A stretch of 64,000 nt of DNA from Tessaracoccus sp. MC1865 (GCF_017815535.1 NZ_CP072596.1:1054001-1118000), one strand, 5' to 3'; shown: positions 10,546-19,102, counted from the stretch's first letter. Translations and numbers: made by a program. The notes: generated by a model from the sequence alone, not told the origin.

Positions 10546-10627
10546 GCGCAAGTGGTGGAATTGGTAGACACGCAGGATTTAGGTTCCTGTGCCTTCGGGC
10601 GTGAGGGTTCAAGTCCCTTCTTGCGTA
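10546..10627 (+). tRNA. tRNA-Leu (UAG anticodon)
   Basis: An 82-nt type II tRNA. The acceptor stem is GCGCAAG/CTTGCGT with discriminator A at 10627, the anticodon stem-loop is CAGGA-TTTAGGT-TCCTG (anticodon TAG), there is a variable arm, and the T-loop is GGTTCAAGTC. CCA is not encoded. A TAGAAT box at 10529-10534 is a likely -10. Its 3' end overlaps the end of the convergent gluD-like gene. Confidence 0.97.
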
Positions 10628-11490
10628 CTCAGTTCCCGGGCCGGCGGCTGCGCCGCGGTGATTCGCCCGGCCGTCTTGCCGCGCTGCTTCAGCCGCTGCT
10701 CCACCAACTGGGCCAGGCTGGTCACCAGCAGGTTGAGCAGGATGAACAGCAGCGCGCCCACCACGAACGTCACCGTCAGGTTCCCGAACCGGTTGCCCAT
10801 CTGGCGCACCCGGTTCAGCAGCTCGGGGTACAGGATGATGTAGCCCAGCGCGGTGTCCTTGAGGACGACGACGAGCTGGCTGAGCAGCGTGGGCATCATG
10901 GCCGTCAGGGCCTGAGGTACCAGGATCAGGCGGCGGGTCTGGCTGGCTGTCAGTCCGATGGACAGGCCCGCCTCACGCTGGCCCGAGGGGAGGGAGCCGA
11001 CGCCGTTGCGGACCACCTCGGCGATCACCGCGCCGTTGTAGCAGGTCAGGCCCACCACCACTGCGCTGAAGCTGAGTGAAGGGCCCGCCAGGTCCGTGTT
11101 GTACGTCAGCAGGTAGAAGACGAACAGCATCATGATCAGCACCGGCACGGCGCGGAAGAACTCGACGATGACCGACGAGAGCCACCGCAACACCTTGAGG
11201 TCCGACATCCGGCCCATCGCGAACATGAGCCCGAAGATGAACGCCAACACCATGCTGAGGGCGGCGGCGAGGACGGTCTGCTGGATGCCGGGCAGGAAGT
11301 ACTGCTGCCACGCCTCCAGCGTGAACACGGGAGCCCAGCGGTCCGGCGTGATCTGTCCGGCGTTCCAGAGCGTCAGCACTATCCAGGCGCCGGCGCCGAA
11401 GATGATGAGCACGCCGATGGAGGCGTAGATGAAGTGGCGACGGCGGGTGCTGGGGCCGGGCGGGTCGAAGAGGGCGGCTGCGCTGTTCAC
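10609..11490 (-). CDS. gluD: Glutamate-type ABC transporter permease (GluD-like)
   Basis: Membrane subunit of a polar amino-acid importer. The 293-aa protein has an N-terminal membrane helix and a HisM-type permease core, with the EAA-loop signature NGVGSLPSGQREAGLSIGL at about 163-181 that docks the ATPase. The start overlaps the gluC stop by 4 nt. Oddly, the last 19 nt lie antisense to tRNA-Leu, and the stop codon is supplied by the tRNA T-loop. The glutamate preference comes from the gluABCD-type gene order only. Confidence 0.88.
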   Translation of the reverse strand: MNSAAALFDPPGPSTRRRHFIYASIGVLIIFGAGAWIVLTLWNAGQITPDRWAPVFTLEAWQQYFLPGIQQTVLAAALSMVLAFIFGLMFAMGRMSDLKVLRWLSSVIVEFFRAVPVLIMMLFVFYLLTYNTDLAGPSLSFSAVVVGLTCYNGAVIAEVVRNGVGSLPSGQREAGLSIGLTASQTRRLILVPQALTAMMPTLLSQLVVVLKDTALGYIILYPELLNRVRQMGNRFGNLTVTFVVGALLFILLNLLVTSLAQLVEQRLKQRGKTAGRITAAQPPARELSTQEGT

Positions 11491-12167
11491 CGACGAACCG
11501 CCAGCTTCTTCGACAGCCAGCCGGTCAGCAGCCCCATCGGCAGCGTGAGCACCACGAAGGTGAGGGCCACCAGGCCGAAGATGAGGATGATCACGTCGGA
11601 GCGGAACTCGATCATGCGCGCCATGGAGTGCGACACCTGGGCCACACCGATGGCCGTCACCACCGTGGTGTTCTTGGTGAGCGCGATGAGGACGTTGCCC
11701 AGCGGGGTGATGGCGCCGCGCAGCGCCTGGGGAAGGATGATGTGGCGCAGGTTCTGGCTGAAGGTCAGGCCGATGGAACGCGCCGCCTCTGCCTGCCCGA
11801 CGGGGATGGTGTTGACGCCGGAGCGAAGTGCCTCACACACGAACGCCGCGTGGTACACCGCCAGCGCGATGATGGCCAGCCGGATGTTGGTGTCGATGAT
11901 GTAGGTGGCCGACTCGCGGGAGGCGAGCTGCAGGCCCAACTGGTTCCACAGGATGAGGTTCGCCGCGATCACGATCAGCGTCAGCGGGGTGTTGCGGAAC
12001 ACGTTGACGTACACCGAGCCGGCGAAGTTCAACGCCCGCACGGGCGTCAGCCGCATGATGGCGACGATGGTGCCGAGCACGAACGCCAGCAGCGCGCCCC
12101 ACAGGGTGAGCTGCAGGGTCAGCCAGACCGCTCCCAGGAAGTTGAAGCGTTCGATGAGTTCCAGCAC
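11487..12167 (-). CDS. gluC: Glutamate-type ABC transporter permease (GluC-like)
   Basis: Second permease subunit, 226 aa, with five or so membrane helices and the EAA-loop signature SGVNTIPVGQAEAARSIGL at about 118-136. The GTG at 12167 follows a strong GAGGAGG site. The family is paired with GluD in coryneform glutamate importers. Between it and gluB lies a perfect 13-bp hairpin that could set lower expression of the permeases than of the binding protein. Confidence 0.9.
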   Translation of the reverse strand: MLELIERFNFLGAVWLTLQLTLWGALLAFVLGTIVAIMRLTPVRALNFAGSVYVNVFRNTPLTLIVIAANLILWNQLGLQLASRESATYIIDTNIRLAIIALAVYHAAFVCEALRSGVNTIPVGQAEAARSIGLTFSQNLRHIILPQALRGAITPLGNVLIALTKNTTVVTAIGVAQVSHSMARMIEFRSDVIILIFGLVALTFVVLTLPMGLLTGWLSKKLAVRR

Positions 12168-12197
12168 GGCACCTCCTCGTCAGATGTGGATGGGAGA

Positions 12198-12228
12198 GCG
12201 CGACGGGTGCGTGGGGCACCCGTCGCGC
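12198..12228 (-). terminator. Intercistronic hairpin between gluB and gluC
   Basis: GCGCGACGGGTGC (12198-12210) and its exact complement (12216-12228) form a perfect 13-bp stem with a 5-nt loop in the gluB-gluC gap. With no T-run and the operon continuing, partial termination or protection of the upstream gluA-gluB mRNA is the likely role. Confidence 0.7.
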
Positions 12229-12239
12229 CCGGTCACGCG

Positions 12240-13097
12240 TCAGTCGCAGTGGCCGCCCGGCTCAGCGGGGTTGGTGTCGGGGTTCGGCGTGTACTTCGCC
12301 GGCCCCAGGTTCTTCTCGATGGCCTCGTCGATGGCGCCCTCCTCGAACAGCTCGACGAGCGCCTCATTGATCTGCTCGCAGAGCTCGCTCTCCTTGGCCA
12401 CCCCGATGCCGTACAGCTCCTCGCTGAAGGGTTGGCCCACCACGCGGAACTGCCCGGCCCACTGCTCCTGGGCGGCGTAGCCGGCGAGGATCGAATCGTC
12501 GGTGGTCAGCGCGTCGACGCTGCCCGATGCCAGAGCGTCCACGCAGGAGGAGTAGGTGTCGTACTCCTGCAGCTGCACGCCCGGGTATTCCTCGGCCACG
12601 CGCTCAGCCGGCGTCGAACCCGACACCGAGCAGAGGATCTTGCCCTCGAGGTCGTCAGGCCCGTTGATGGTGTCGTCATCGGCCTTCACCAGCAGGTCCT
12701 GGCCCGCGACCAGGTAGGGGCCGGCGAACTGGACGCGTTCCTTGCGGGAATCCGTGATCGAGTAGGTGGCGACGATGAAGTCGACGGTGCCGGCCTCCAG
12801 CATGGTCTCGCGCTGGGGCGACGGCGACTCGGTCCACTCGATCTGGTCTTCGGAGTAGCCGAGCTTTTCGGCGACGGCCTTGGCCACGTCGACATCGAAG
12901 CCGGACATCTCGCCCCCCTCCTGGAGGCCGAGACCCGGCTGGTCGAACTTGGTGCCGATCTTGATGGTGCCGCTGCTTGCGCCGTCGCCACCGGTTTCGG
13001 TGTCGGTCCCGGTGTCGTTGCCGTCGCCGCCGCAGGCGGTGAGGGCGAGTGCAGCCGCCGCCGCGATGGCGGCGATTCGGTAAGTGGTCCTACGCAT
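12240..13097 (-). CDS. gluB: Glutamate-type ABC transporter substrate-binding lipoprotein (GluB-like)
   Basis: Extracellular solute-binding protein, family 3. Residues 1-22 form a lipoprotein signal with lipobox LTAC (C22 lipidated), followed by a Gly/Asp/Thr-rich linker and a type II periplasmic-binding fold (GFDVDVAKAVAEKLGY, DFIVATYSITDSRKE). It captures the amino acid outside the cell and delivers it to GluC/GluD. It sits between the ATPase and permease genes on the same strand. Confidence 0.93.
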   Translation of the reverse strand: MRRTTYRIAAIAAAAALALTACGGDGNDTGTDTETGGDGASSGTIKIGTKFDQPGLGLQEGGEMSGFDVDVAKAVAEKLGYSEDQIEWTESPSPQRETMLEAGTVDFIVATYSITDSRKERVQFAGPYLVAGQDLLVKADDDTINGPDDLEGKILCSVSGSTPAERVAEEYPGVQLQEYDTYSSCVDALASGSVDALTTDDSILAGYAAQEQWAGQFRVVGQPFSEELYGIGVAKESELCEQINEALVELFEEGAIDEAIEKNLGPAKYTPNPDTNPAEPGGHCD

Positions 13098-13139
13098 GGA
13101 TCTTTCTCCTTTGAAAGTCTGTGGTGAAGGGAAGGGTTC

Positions 13140-13913
13140 TCAGTGTGTGAGGATCTTGCCGAGGAAATCCTTGGCTCGGGCTGACTGGGGTTTGGTGAAG
13201 AATTCCTCCGGGGTGTTCTCCTCTACGATTGCGCCGTCCGACATGAACACAACCCTGTCGGCGGCCTTGCGGGCGAAGCCCATCTCATGGGTGACGACAA
13301 TCATCGTCATCCCTGACTGGGCCAGTTTGGTCATGACGTCGAGGACCTCATTGATCATTTCCGGATCCAGCGCCGACGTGGGCTCATCGAAGAGCATCAC
13401 CTTCGGCTCCATCGCGAGCGACCTGGCGATCGCGACACGCTGCTGCTGGCCGCCGGAGAGTTGCGCCGGGTACTTGTGGGCCTGCTCCTGGACGCCGACC
13501 CGCTTGAGCAGTTCCATCGCCCGCTCCTTCGCGACGGCGGGTTTGACGCCCCGGGCCTTGATGGGTCCCATCGTGACGTTCTCGAGGATCGTCTTGTGAT
13601 GGAAGAGGTTGAAGCTCTGGAAGACCATGCCCACGTCTGCGCGTAACTGCGCCAGGGCCTTTCCCTCTTCAGGTAACTCCGTGCCTTCGATGGTGATGGA
13701 GCCGGACTCGAAGGTTTCCAGGCGATTGATGGTCCGGCAGAGCGTCGACTTGCCGGAGCCGGACGGGCCGATGACCACGACGACCTCGCCCTCCCTGACG
13801 GTGAGGTTGATGTCCTTCAGGACGTGCAGTTCACCGAAGTGCTTGTTGACGTCCTTGAGCACGACGAGAGGCTGGCCGAGCCCGGAGTCGCGTGTCGAAG
13901 TGGTGTCGGTCAT
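13140..13913 (-). CDS. gluA: Glutamate-type ABC transporter ATP-binding protein (GluA-like)
   Basis: ATPase that powers the importer. Walker [10 protein letters not shown] at about 49-57, Q-loop [11 protein letters not shown], signature [15 protein letters not shown], Walker [14 protein letters not shown] and switch VTHEM are all intact. The 257-aa length is normal for polar amino-acid uptake ATPases. It is the first gene of the four-gene operon, transcribed leftwards. Confidence 0.95.
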   Translation of the reverse strand: MTDTTSTRDSGLGQPLVVLKDVNKHFGELHVLKDINLTVREGEVVVVIGPSGSGKSTLCRTINRLETFESGSITIEGTELPEEGKALAQLRADVGMVFQSFNLFHHKTILENVTMGPIKARGVKPAVAKERAMELLKRVGVQEQAHKYPAQLSGGQQQRVAIARSLAMEPKVMLFDEPTSALDPEMINEVLDVMTKLAQSGMTMIVVTHEMGFARKAADRVVFMSDGAIVEENTPEEFFTKPQSARAKDFLGKILTH

Positions 13914-14014
13914 GGAGGCAAGTTAGTTGCCTGGCCGGTCACTCGCAGGCATAGGCGGGGTTTGTAACGGGATCGTGACTTTTGCTCAGTCTCTCCCCGC
14001 CCCATCTTTCGGCT

Positions 14015-14043
14015 ACCGGAATGTCCGGTTGGTGGCCTAGGCT
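14015..14043 (+). promoter_or_regulatory. Candidate promoter and palindrome ahead of the partner-switch operon
   Basis: ACCGGA (14015-14020) and TCCGGT (14024-14029) form a 6-bp inverted repeat with a 3-nt spacer. It begins 17 nt before TAGGCT (14038-14043), so the palindrome takes the place of a normal -35 box. It may be an operator or an alternative-sigma element. Confidence 0.35.
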
Positions 14044-14064
14044 CTGGCCTGACAAGGGGGCCTT

Positions 14065-15222
14065 TTGCTTATCGACGAGGTACGACGCCAATCCGCGCTG
14101 GATGCCATGGGCATTCTTGACACCCCGCCCGATGAGCGGGTGGACCGCGTGACCAGGCTGGCGCAGCAGATGTTCAACGTCCCCATGGTGAGCGTCTCGC
14201 TCATTGACAGAGACCGGCAGTGGCGCAAATCGGAGGTCGGGATCGGCTCCTCGGAGTCCCCCCGGCAGGACTCATTCTGCGATTACACGGTGCGGCAGAA
14301 CGCCAGCGTGGTGGTGGAGGACGCCACCTCGTCGGAGGTGTTCGGACTCAACCCCTATGTGGTGGGGGAGCCGCACGTGCGGTTCTACGCCGCGGAGCCG
14401 CTGCACGCGCCCGGGGGCGAACCTGTGGGCACCCTCTGCATCATCGACGTCAGGCCCAGGGCCTTCAGCGACGCAGAAATGAGCGTGCTGCGTGACCTGG
14501 CGTTCTGGGTTGAATCCGAACTGGCACGTGATCAGGAGATGAACCACGCCGCGCTGGTCCAGCAGGCGCTGCGCCCCGGAACGCTGCCCCAGGTGCCGGG
14601 TTACACGGTGGCCGCTGACACCCGCCCCGTCGGCACCCTTTCCGGCGACATGTATGACATGGTGCTGCGCGACGGCAGGTTGCGTGTCAGCTTGGCGGAC
14701 GCGATGGGCAAGGGGATCGGGCCGGCGATCGCTTCATCCTTCGTCCGTGCCTCGCTGGGGACGGCCCCCGGCCGCGACATCGTCGAGGCGGTCACGGAGG
14801 CAGACCGTCTCCTCGACTCTGCTCAGTGGGATACCACCTTGTTCGTCACCGCCGTCCACGCCGAACTGCACATCGATTCGGGCATGTTGGAAATCGTCGA
14901 TGCCGGCCACGGGTTGGCGTTCATCCTGCGAGCCGACGGGGAGTTCGAGCAGTTGCGCTCCACCGGGCTGCCCCTCGGAATGGGTGCAGGGCTCGGCGAG
15001 CAGCGGGTGTCCACCCGCACCCGCCTCCTGGAGGGCGACATGTTCCTGTGCTGCAGCGACGGCCTGCTCGATGTACTCGACCCCGACGACCCCTTCGCCC
15101 AGGTGGCGGAGACGCTGCGGGCGCTCGGCCCCAACGGCGCGGTCCGCGAAGCCATGGCGCTGGCAACCTCGACGCCGGCGACGGACGACCTCACCGTTCT
15201 GGCCATCCGGAGGGACCAGTGA
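14065..15222 (+). CDS. GAF-domain PP2C-type (SpoIIE) phosphatase
   Basis: A 385-aa cytosolic phosphatase. Residues about 20-150 form a GAF sensor domain (VSLIDRDRQW, RFYAAEPL, GTLCIIDV); residues about 185-385 form an SpoIIE/RsbU-type PP2C domain (LSGDMYDM, LADAMGKGIGPA, CCSDGLLDV, TDDLTVLAI). In partner-switch systems this class dephosphorylates a STAS protein, and one is encoded two genes downstream. The TTG at 14065 follows AAGGGGG by 5 nt. The stop overlaps the next start by 4 nt. Confidence 0.88.
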   Translation: MLIDEVRRQSALDAMGILDTPPDERVDRVTRLAQQMFNVPMVSVSLIDRDRQWRKSEVGIGSSESPRQDSFCDYTVRQNASVVVEDATSSEVFGLNPYVVGEPHVRFYAAEPLHAPGGEPVGTLCIIDVRPRAFSDAEMSVLRDLAFWVESELARDQEMNHAALVQQALRPGTLPQVPGYTVAADTRPVGTLSGDMYDMVLRDGRLRVSLADAMGKGIGPAIASSFVRASLGTAPGRDIVEAVTEADRLLDSAQWDTTLFVTAVHAELHIDSGMLEIVDAGHGLAFILRADGEFEQLRSTGLPLGMGAGLGEQRVSTRTRLLEGDMFLCCSDGLLDVLDPDDPFAQVAETLRALGPNGAVREAMALATSTPATDDLTVLAIRRDQ

Positions 15223-17168
15223 ACGCGCGCTTCATCGCGATCCGGGTGCTAGCGGTGCTGACTGTGCTGCTGGGCACGAACTATGTCGCGTGGCGCTGGC
15301 TCGAATCGGTCAACTGGTCTGCCTGGTGGATCGCGGTCCCGTTGGTGATGGCTGAGACCTACAGCGTCATCGACACCTTCCTGTTCGCCCTCACCATGTG
15401 GCGCTCCAGGGAGCGCCCGGCGCCCATGTCACCGCCCCAGGGCACCGTCGATGTGTTGATCACTACCTACAACGAGCCCATCGAGATGGTGCTGCGCACC
15501 GCCCGCGCCGCCCAGCGGATCGCCTACCCACACACCACGTGGATCCTTGACGACGGGGCCCGTGAGGACCTGGCGCTCGCCGCGCGTGCCGAGGGCATCG
15601 GCTACATCATCAGGCCCGACGACTGGGCGGGGAAACCGCGCCACGCCAAGGCCGGCAACCTCAACAGCGCCCTCTTCCAGACCGACGGCGAATTCCTGCT
15701 CATCCTCGACGCCGACCAGGTACCGGACCCGCTGATCCTGCACCGCACCCTCGGCTATTTCGCCGACGACCCTGAGGTTGCCCTCGTGCAGACGCCCCAG
15801 TGGTTCGGCAACGTCGACGATGCCGATGTGCTCGGTAGCCAGGCCCCCTTGTTCTACGGCCCCATCCAACAGGGCAAGGACGGCTGGAACGCGGCCTTCT
15901 TCTGCGGATCCAATGCGGTTTTGCGCCGGGAAGCCCTCATGCAGCTGGGCATCGTCGGCTACGTGCGGGACGTGGCAGCCTCGACGCGCCGCGTGCTGCG
16001 CGCCTCCGAAAAGATGCTCGGCCGCGAGATCAGCAGATCCGCGGACGAGGACCTTCGCGTCGAGCTCGCTGAACTGCGGGCCGCGCTGGCCTCCGGCCGC
16101 ACCCGCATCGCCGACGGTGAACCGATCGCCGAGGTGACCTACGAACTGCGCGAACTCGTGTCCACCTCCTCACAGCGGATGGCGGCGCGCGACCTGACCG
16201 CCATGCAGGTGGACCTCGCCGAACTCAGCCTCCTGCCCGTCGAACACGACGCCGAACTGGACACGGTGGTCATCGACGAGCAGGCACTCGACAGGTTGAC
16301 GGAGGCAGATCTGTCTCCGGTGGCTTCCATCCAAGTGGTGGCCCGGCTGCTGGATGCGCTGCGCATCGACCGGGGGGCGGAAGCCCAGCCGGTTCTCCCG
16401 CTGGCCACCATCTCCGTCACCGAAGACATGGCCACCGCCATGCAGTTGCACGCCCTGGGCTGGCGCAGCGTCTACCACCACGAGGTGCTGGCCACCGGCC
16501 TGGCTCCGGAGGATCTGCGCACCATGCTGACCCAGCGCCTGCGCTGGGCCCAGGGCACCCTCCAAGTGATGCTGCGCGACAACCCGCTGGTCAAGCGGGG
16601 GCTGTCGCTCGGGCAGCGGCTCATGTACTTCGCCACCATGTGGAGCTATCTGGCCGGGTTCGCCGCCATCGTCTACCTGGCAGCCCCCGTGATCTACCTG
16701 CTGTTCGGGGTGCTTCCGGTCTCCGCGTGGAGCCAGGACTTCTTCATCCGGTTCATTCCCGCGTTCCTCATCAACCAGTTGCTGTTCGTTGTCGTGGGCC
16801 GAGGGATGCGCACCTGGCGCGGGCAGCAGTATTCGCTGGCCCTGTTCCCGGTGTGGCTCAAGGCGTGCTGGACGGCGTTCGCCAACGTTGTTCTGCGCAA
16901 ACCGCTCAACTTCGCGGTCACCCGCAAGGACGGCGGCGATCCCTCAGGCGTGCCGTGGCGCGAGATCTGGCCGCAGTTGACGGCGATCGCCGTGCTGCTC
17001 GTGGCCGTCGTCGTCGGTGCGCTGCGCGTCGTGGCCGGCACCGCCGACGGGTTGGGCACCCTCGTCAACACCGCCTGGGTCGCCTATGACCTGATCGTCC
17101 TGAGCGTCATCATCCAGGCAGCCGCCTACCGCGGCCCGCGTCCCGCCCTCGCTGAAGGAGAACAGTGA
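15219..17168 (+). CDS. Cellulose-synthase-like membrane glycosyltransferase (GT2)
   Basis: A 649-aa processive GT2 enzyme with two N-terminal helices and C-terminal helices around a BcsA-like catalytic core: DDGAR (D111/D112), DAD (164-166), TED (401-403) and QRLRW (439-443). It probably makes or exports a cell-surface glycan; the product is unknown. I see no PilZ domain. A charged segment of about 150 aa (about 246-396) is inserted between FFCGSNAVLRREAL and the TED motif, where BcsA continues almost directly. The GTG start overlaps the phosphatase stop, and its stop overlaps the STAS start. Confidence 0.88.
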   Translation: MNARFIAIRVLAVLTVLLGTNYVAWRWLESVNWSAWWIAVPLVMAETYSVIDTFLFALTMWRSRERPAPMSPPQGTVDVLITTYNEPIEMVLRTARAAQRIAYPHTTWILDDGAREDLALAARAEGIGYIIRPDDWAGKPRHAKAGNLNSALFQTDGEFLLILDADQVPDPLILHRTLGYFADDPEVALVQTPQWFGNVDDADVLGSQAPLFYGPIQQGKDGWNAAFFCGSNAVLRREALMQLGIVGYVRDVAASTRRVLRASEKMLGREISRSADEDLRVELAELRAALASGRTRIADGEPIAEVTYELRELVSTSSQRMAARDLTAMQVDLAELSLLPVEHDAELDTVVIDEQALDRLTEADLSPVASIQVVARLLDALRIDRGAEAQPVLPLATISVTEDMATAMQLHALGWRSVYHHEVLATGLAPEDLRTMLTQRLRWAQGTLQVMLRDNPLVKRGLSLGQRLMYFATMWSYLAGFAAIVYLAAPVIYLLFGVLPVSAWSQDFFIRFIPAFLINQLLFVVVGRGMRTWRGQQYSLALFPVWLKACWTAFANVVLRKPLNFAVTRKDGGDPSGVPWREIWPQLTAIAVLLVAVVVGALRVVAGTADGLGTLVNTAWVAYDLIVLSVIIQAAAYRGPRPALAEGEQ

Positions 17169-17494
17169 ATCTCACGACCAATGTCGCTGAACGATATGTG
17201 ATTGTCTCGATCGAAGGTCGATTCACCGCCGCGGTGGCGCCGCTGCTACGCCACCGCGTCGATGACCTCATCTCAGAGGGGCACACCAGGGTGGTGGTGG
17301 ACCTGGGCGCCACTGCGTTCATTGACTCCTCCGGCCTCGGTGCACTCATCGGCGCTTTGAAGGCGGCGAGAGTTGCCGGAGGTGATCTTCGGATCGCGGC
17401 CGCGCCCGAGCAGGTCGTTTCGGTGCTGCGTCTCACGAACCTCGACAGGGTCCTGCGCAACCACGCCACGCCTGACTCGGCGTTCGATGCGTGA
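17165..17494 (+). CDS. STAS-domain anti-sigma-factor antagonist-like protein
   Basis: A 109-aa single STAS domain of the SpoIIAA/RsbV type. The phosphorylation site is in FIDSSGLGALIGAL (S55 or S56). It is predicted to cycle between the kinase encoded next and the phosphatase encoded two genes upstream. The GTG start overlaps the glycosyltransferase stop by 4 nt and the end overlaps the kinase start by 8 nt. Whether its final target is a sigma factor or the glycosyltransferase is not shown. Confidence 0.88.
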   Translation: MNLTTNVAERYVIVSIEGRFTAAVAPLLRHRVDDLISEGHTRVVVDLGATAFIDSSGLGALIGALKAARVAGGDLRIAAAPEQVVSVLRLTNLDRVLRNHATPDSAFDA

Positions 17495-17912
17495 TGACAC
17501 CACACGCGTCAGCGTGGTTGAGGGACTGGCCGAGACCGCTCTGATCGAGCGGGTCCTGGAGGCGTACGAGCTTCTGCGCCAGGGCTGGCCGTCCGGGGAC
17601 GAGGAGGACCATCAACTCTTCGCACTGGCCCTGAGCGAGGTCACCACCAACATCATCCAGCACAGCCGAACGGACACAGCGGTGACCCTGACGGCCAGGA
17701 TGACCCTCACGCCAGAGGGTGCAGGGGCGTGCCTGACCGACGACGCCATTCCCGCCCACCTTGATTGGGATTCCATCGCGATGCCGGAAGCCGACAGCGA
17801 GTCGGGCCGGGGACTGGCGCTGGCTCAGGCGGTACTCGACGAGTTCAGCCACGAGCCGTCGCCCGGCGGCAACATCTGGCGGTTGGGCCGCTCCTTCGGC
17901 GTGCGTAGCTGA
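17487..17912 (+). CDS. RsbW/SpoIIAB-type serine kinase (HATPase)
   Basis: A 141-aa HATPase_c_2 protein. The N-box helix ALSEVTTNIIQHS and the G-box SGRGLALAQAVLDEF mark the ATP-binding Bergerat fold. In the family it phosphorylates the STAS partner and sequesters a sigma factor. The ATG at 17487 overlaps the STAS stop, so production of the two partners is coupled. No sigma gene is adjacent, which suggests that the switch controls something else or a sigma factor elsewhere. Confidence 0.87.
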   Translation: MRDDTTRVSVVEGLAETALIERVLEAYELLRQGWPSGDEEDHQLFALALSEVTTNIIQHSRTDTAVTLTARMTLTPEGAGACLTDDAIPAHLDWDSIAMPEADSESGRGLALAQAVLDEFSHEPSPGGNIWRLGRSFGVRS

Positions 17913-17976
17913 TCGAGGACCAAGGTTCGGGGCCGTTACCAGGCGACCGCCACGCCTCGGGGTGACGGGCACCGGA

Positions 17977-18630
17977 TCAGCCGACCCAGCGCTCGCCGAT
18001 GCCGGTTGCCGTGAGGGCGCCGGCCGACATCGTCGCCAGCGCCGTCGCCAGTTCCTCTTCGTGCCCAGCGCTCACCGCCACCCTGATGTGCGCCTTGTCG
18101 CTCCACTCAACGCCGTCAACGACGACCGCCTCGCCCGACGGCAGCACCAGGCCGCGGAGCTGGTCCTCCATGCCGCCGGCGGACGCGAAGTCGACGTCGA
18201 TCTGCAGCAGACGGCACAGCTGGACCGTCCGGATCCCCGCGGCGTCCACGGCCTGGGCGACAGTGTCGGAGTAGGCCCGCACGAGACCCCCTGCGCCGAG
18301 TTTGATCCCCCCGAAGTAGCGGGTGACCACGGCCACGACATCAGTCAGCGAGTTCTTCTGCAGCACCTGCAGCATCGGTATCCCCGCGGTTCCGGCGGGC
18401 TCGCCGTCGTCAGAACTTCGCGCCGTGCGGGCGTCGGGGCCCAGCACGAACGCCGAGCAGTTATGTCTGGCGCTGAAGTGCACCGAGCGGCGTTCCTCGA
18501 TGACCGCGCGCGCCTCGTCCTCGGTCGTCACCCGCCTGAGACGGGTGAGGAAGCGGGAGCGCTTGATCTCGAGTTCGACGTCGACGCCGTGCCCCGGCGG
18601 GGCGTCGATGGTCAGGAAGTGGTCAGACAC
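17977..18630 (-). CDS. YigZ/IMPACT family protein
   Basis: A 217-aa protein of the UPF0029/IMPACT family with its signature blocks SSDDGEPAGTAGIPML and YFGGIKLGAGGLVRAYS and a C-terminal ferredoxin-like domain (DUF1949 type). The bacterial function is unclear; the eukaryotic relative binds Gcn1. The GTG at 18630 overlaps the bcp stop by 8 nt, so the two are coupled. Confidence 0.9.
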   Translation of the reverse strand: MSDHFLTIDAPPGHGVDVELEIKRSRFLTRLRRVTTEDEARAVIEERRSVHFSARHNCSAFVLGPDARTARSSDDGEPAGTAGIPMLQVLQKNSLTDVVAVVTRYFGGIKLGAGGLVRAYSDTVAQAVDAAGIRTVQLCRLLQIDVDFASAGGMEDQLRGLVLPSGEAVVVDGVEWSDKAHIRVAVSAGHEEELATALATMSAGALTATGIGERWVG

Positions 18631-19102
18631 CCAGTTCGCGGCGCAGCTTCGCCACGTGTCCGGTGGCCTTCACGTTGTACTGCGCGACGCGGACCAGGCC
18701 GTGGCCCTCGTCGTCGACGTCGATCACGAAGGTGGAGCGGAGCACACCCTCGATCTCCTTGCCGTACAGCTTGCGCACCCCGTAGGCGCCGTAAAGGTTG
18801 TGCACCTTCTTCTCCGGGTCTGCCAGCAGCGTGAACTCGATGTCGGAGTTCGCCTTGAACTTCGCCAGCCGCTCCACAGCGTCCGGTGAGCAGCCGAGCA
18901 CGGTGTATCCGGCGTCCTGGAAGGCGTTCAACGACGCCGAGAAGTCGACGGCCTGCGTGGTGCAGCCCGGCGTCATGGCGGCGGGGTAGAAGTAGAGAAT
19001 GACCGAGCGTCCCGCGAAGCTGCTGAGCGAGACGTCGTTGCCGGCCTCGTCGGGCAGCGTGAAGTCAGGAGCGGGCGTTCCGGTGGTCAAACGTGCGGTC
19101 AT
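18623..19102 (-). CDS. bcp: Thioredoxin-dependent peroxiredoxin, Bcp/PrxQ type
   Basis: Reduces hydroperoxides in the cytosol. The 159-aa protein has the peroxidatic cysteine C47 in MTPGCTTQA. The resolving cysteine that many Bcp proteins carry five residues later (position 52) is replaced by valine, so it is 1-Cys-like unless C71 substitutes. The start ATG at 19102 is the only sensible one. It is the first gene of the bcp-yigZ pair. Confidence 0.92.
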   Translation of the reverse strand: MTARLTTGTPAPDFTLPDEAGNDVSLSSFAGRSVILYFYPAAMTPGCTTQAVDFSASLNAFQDAGYTVLGCSPDAVERLAKFKANSDIEFTLLADPEKKVHNLYGAYGVRKLYGKEIEGVLRSTFVIDVDDEGHGLVRVAQYNVKATGHVAKLRRELGV

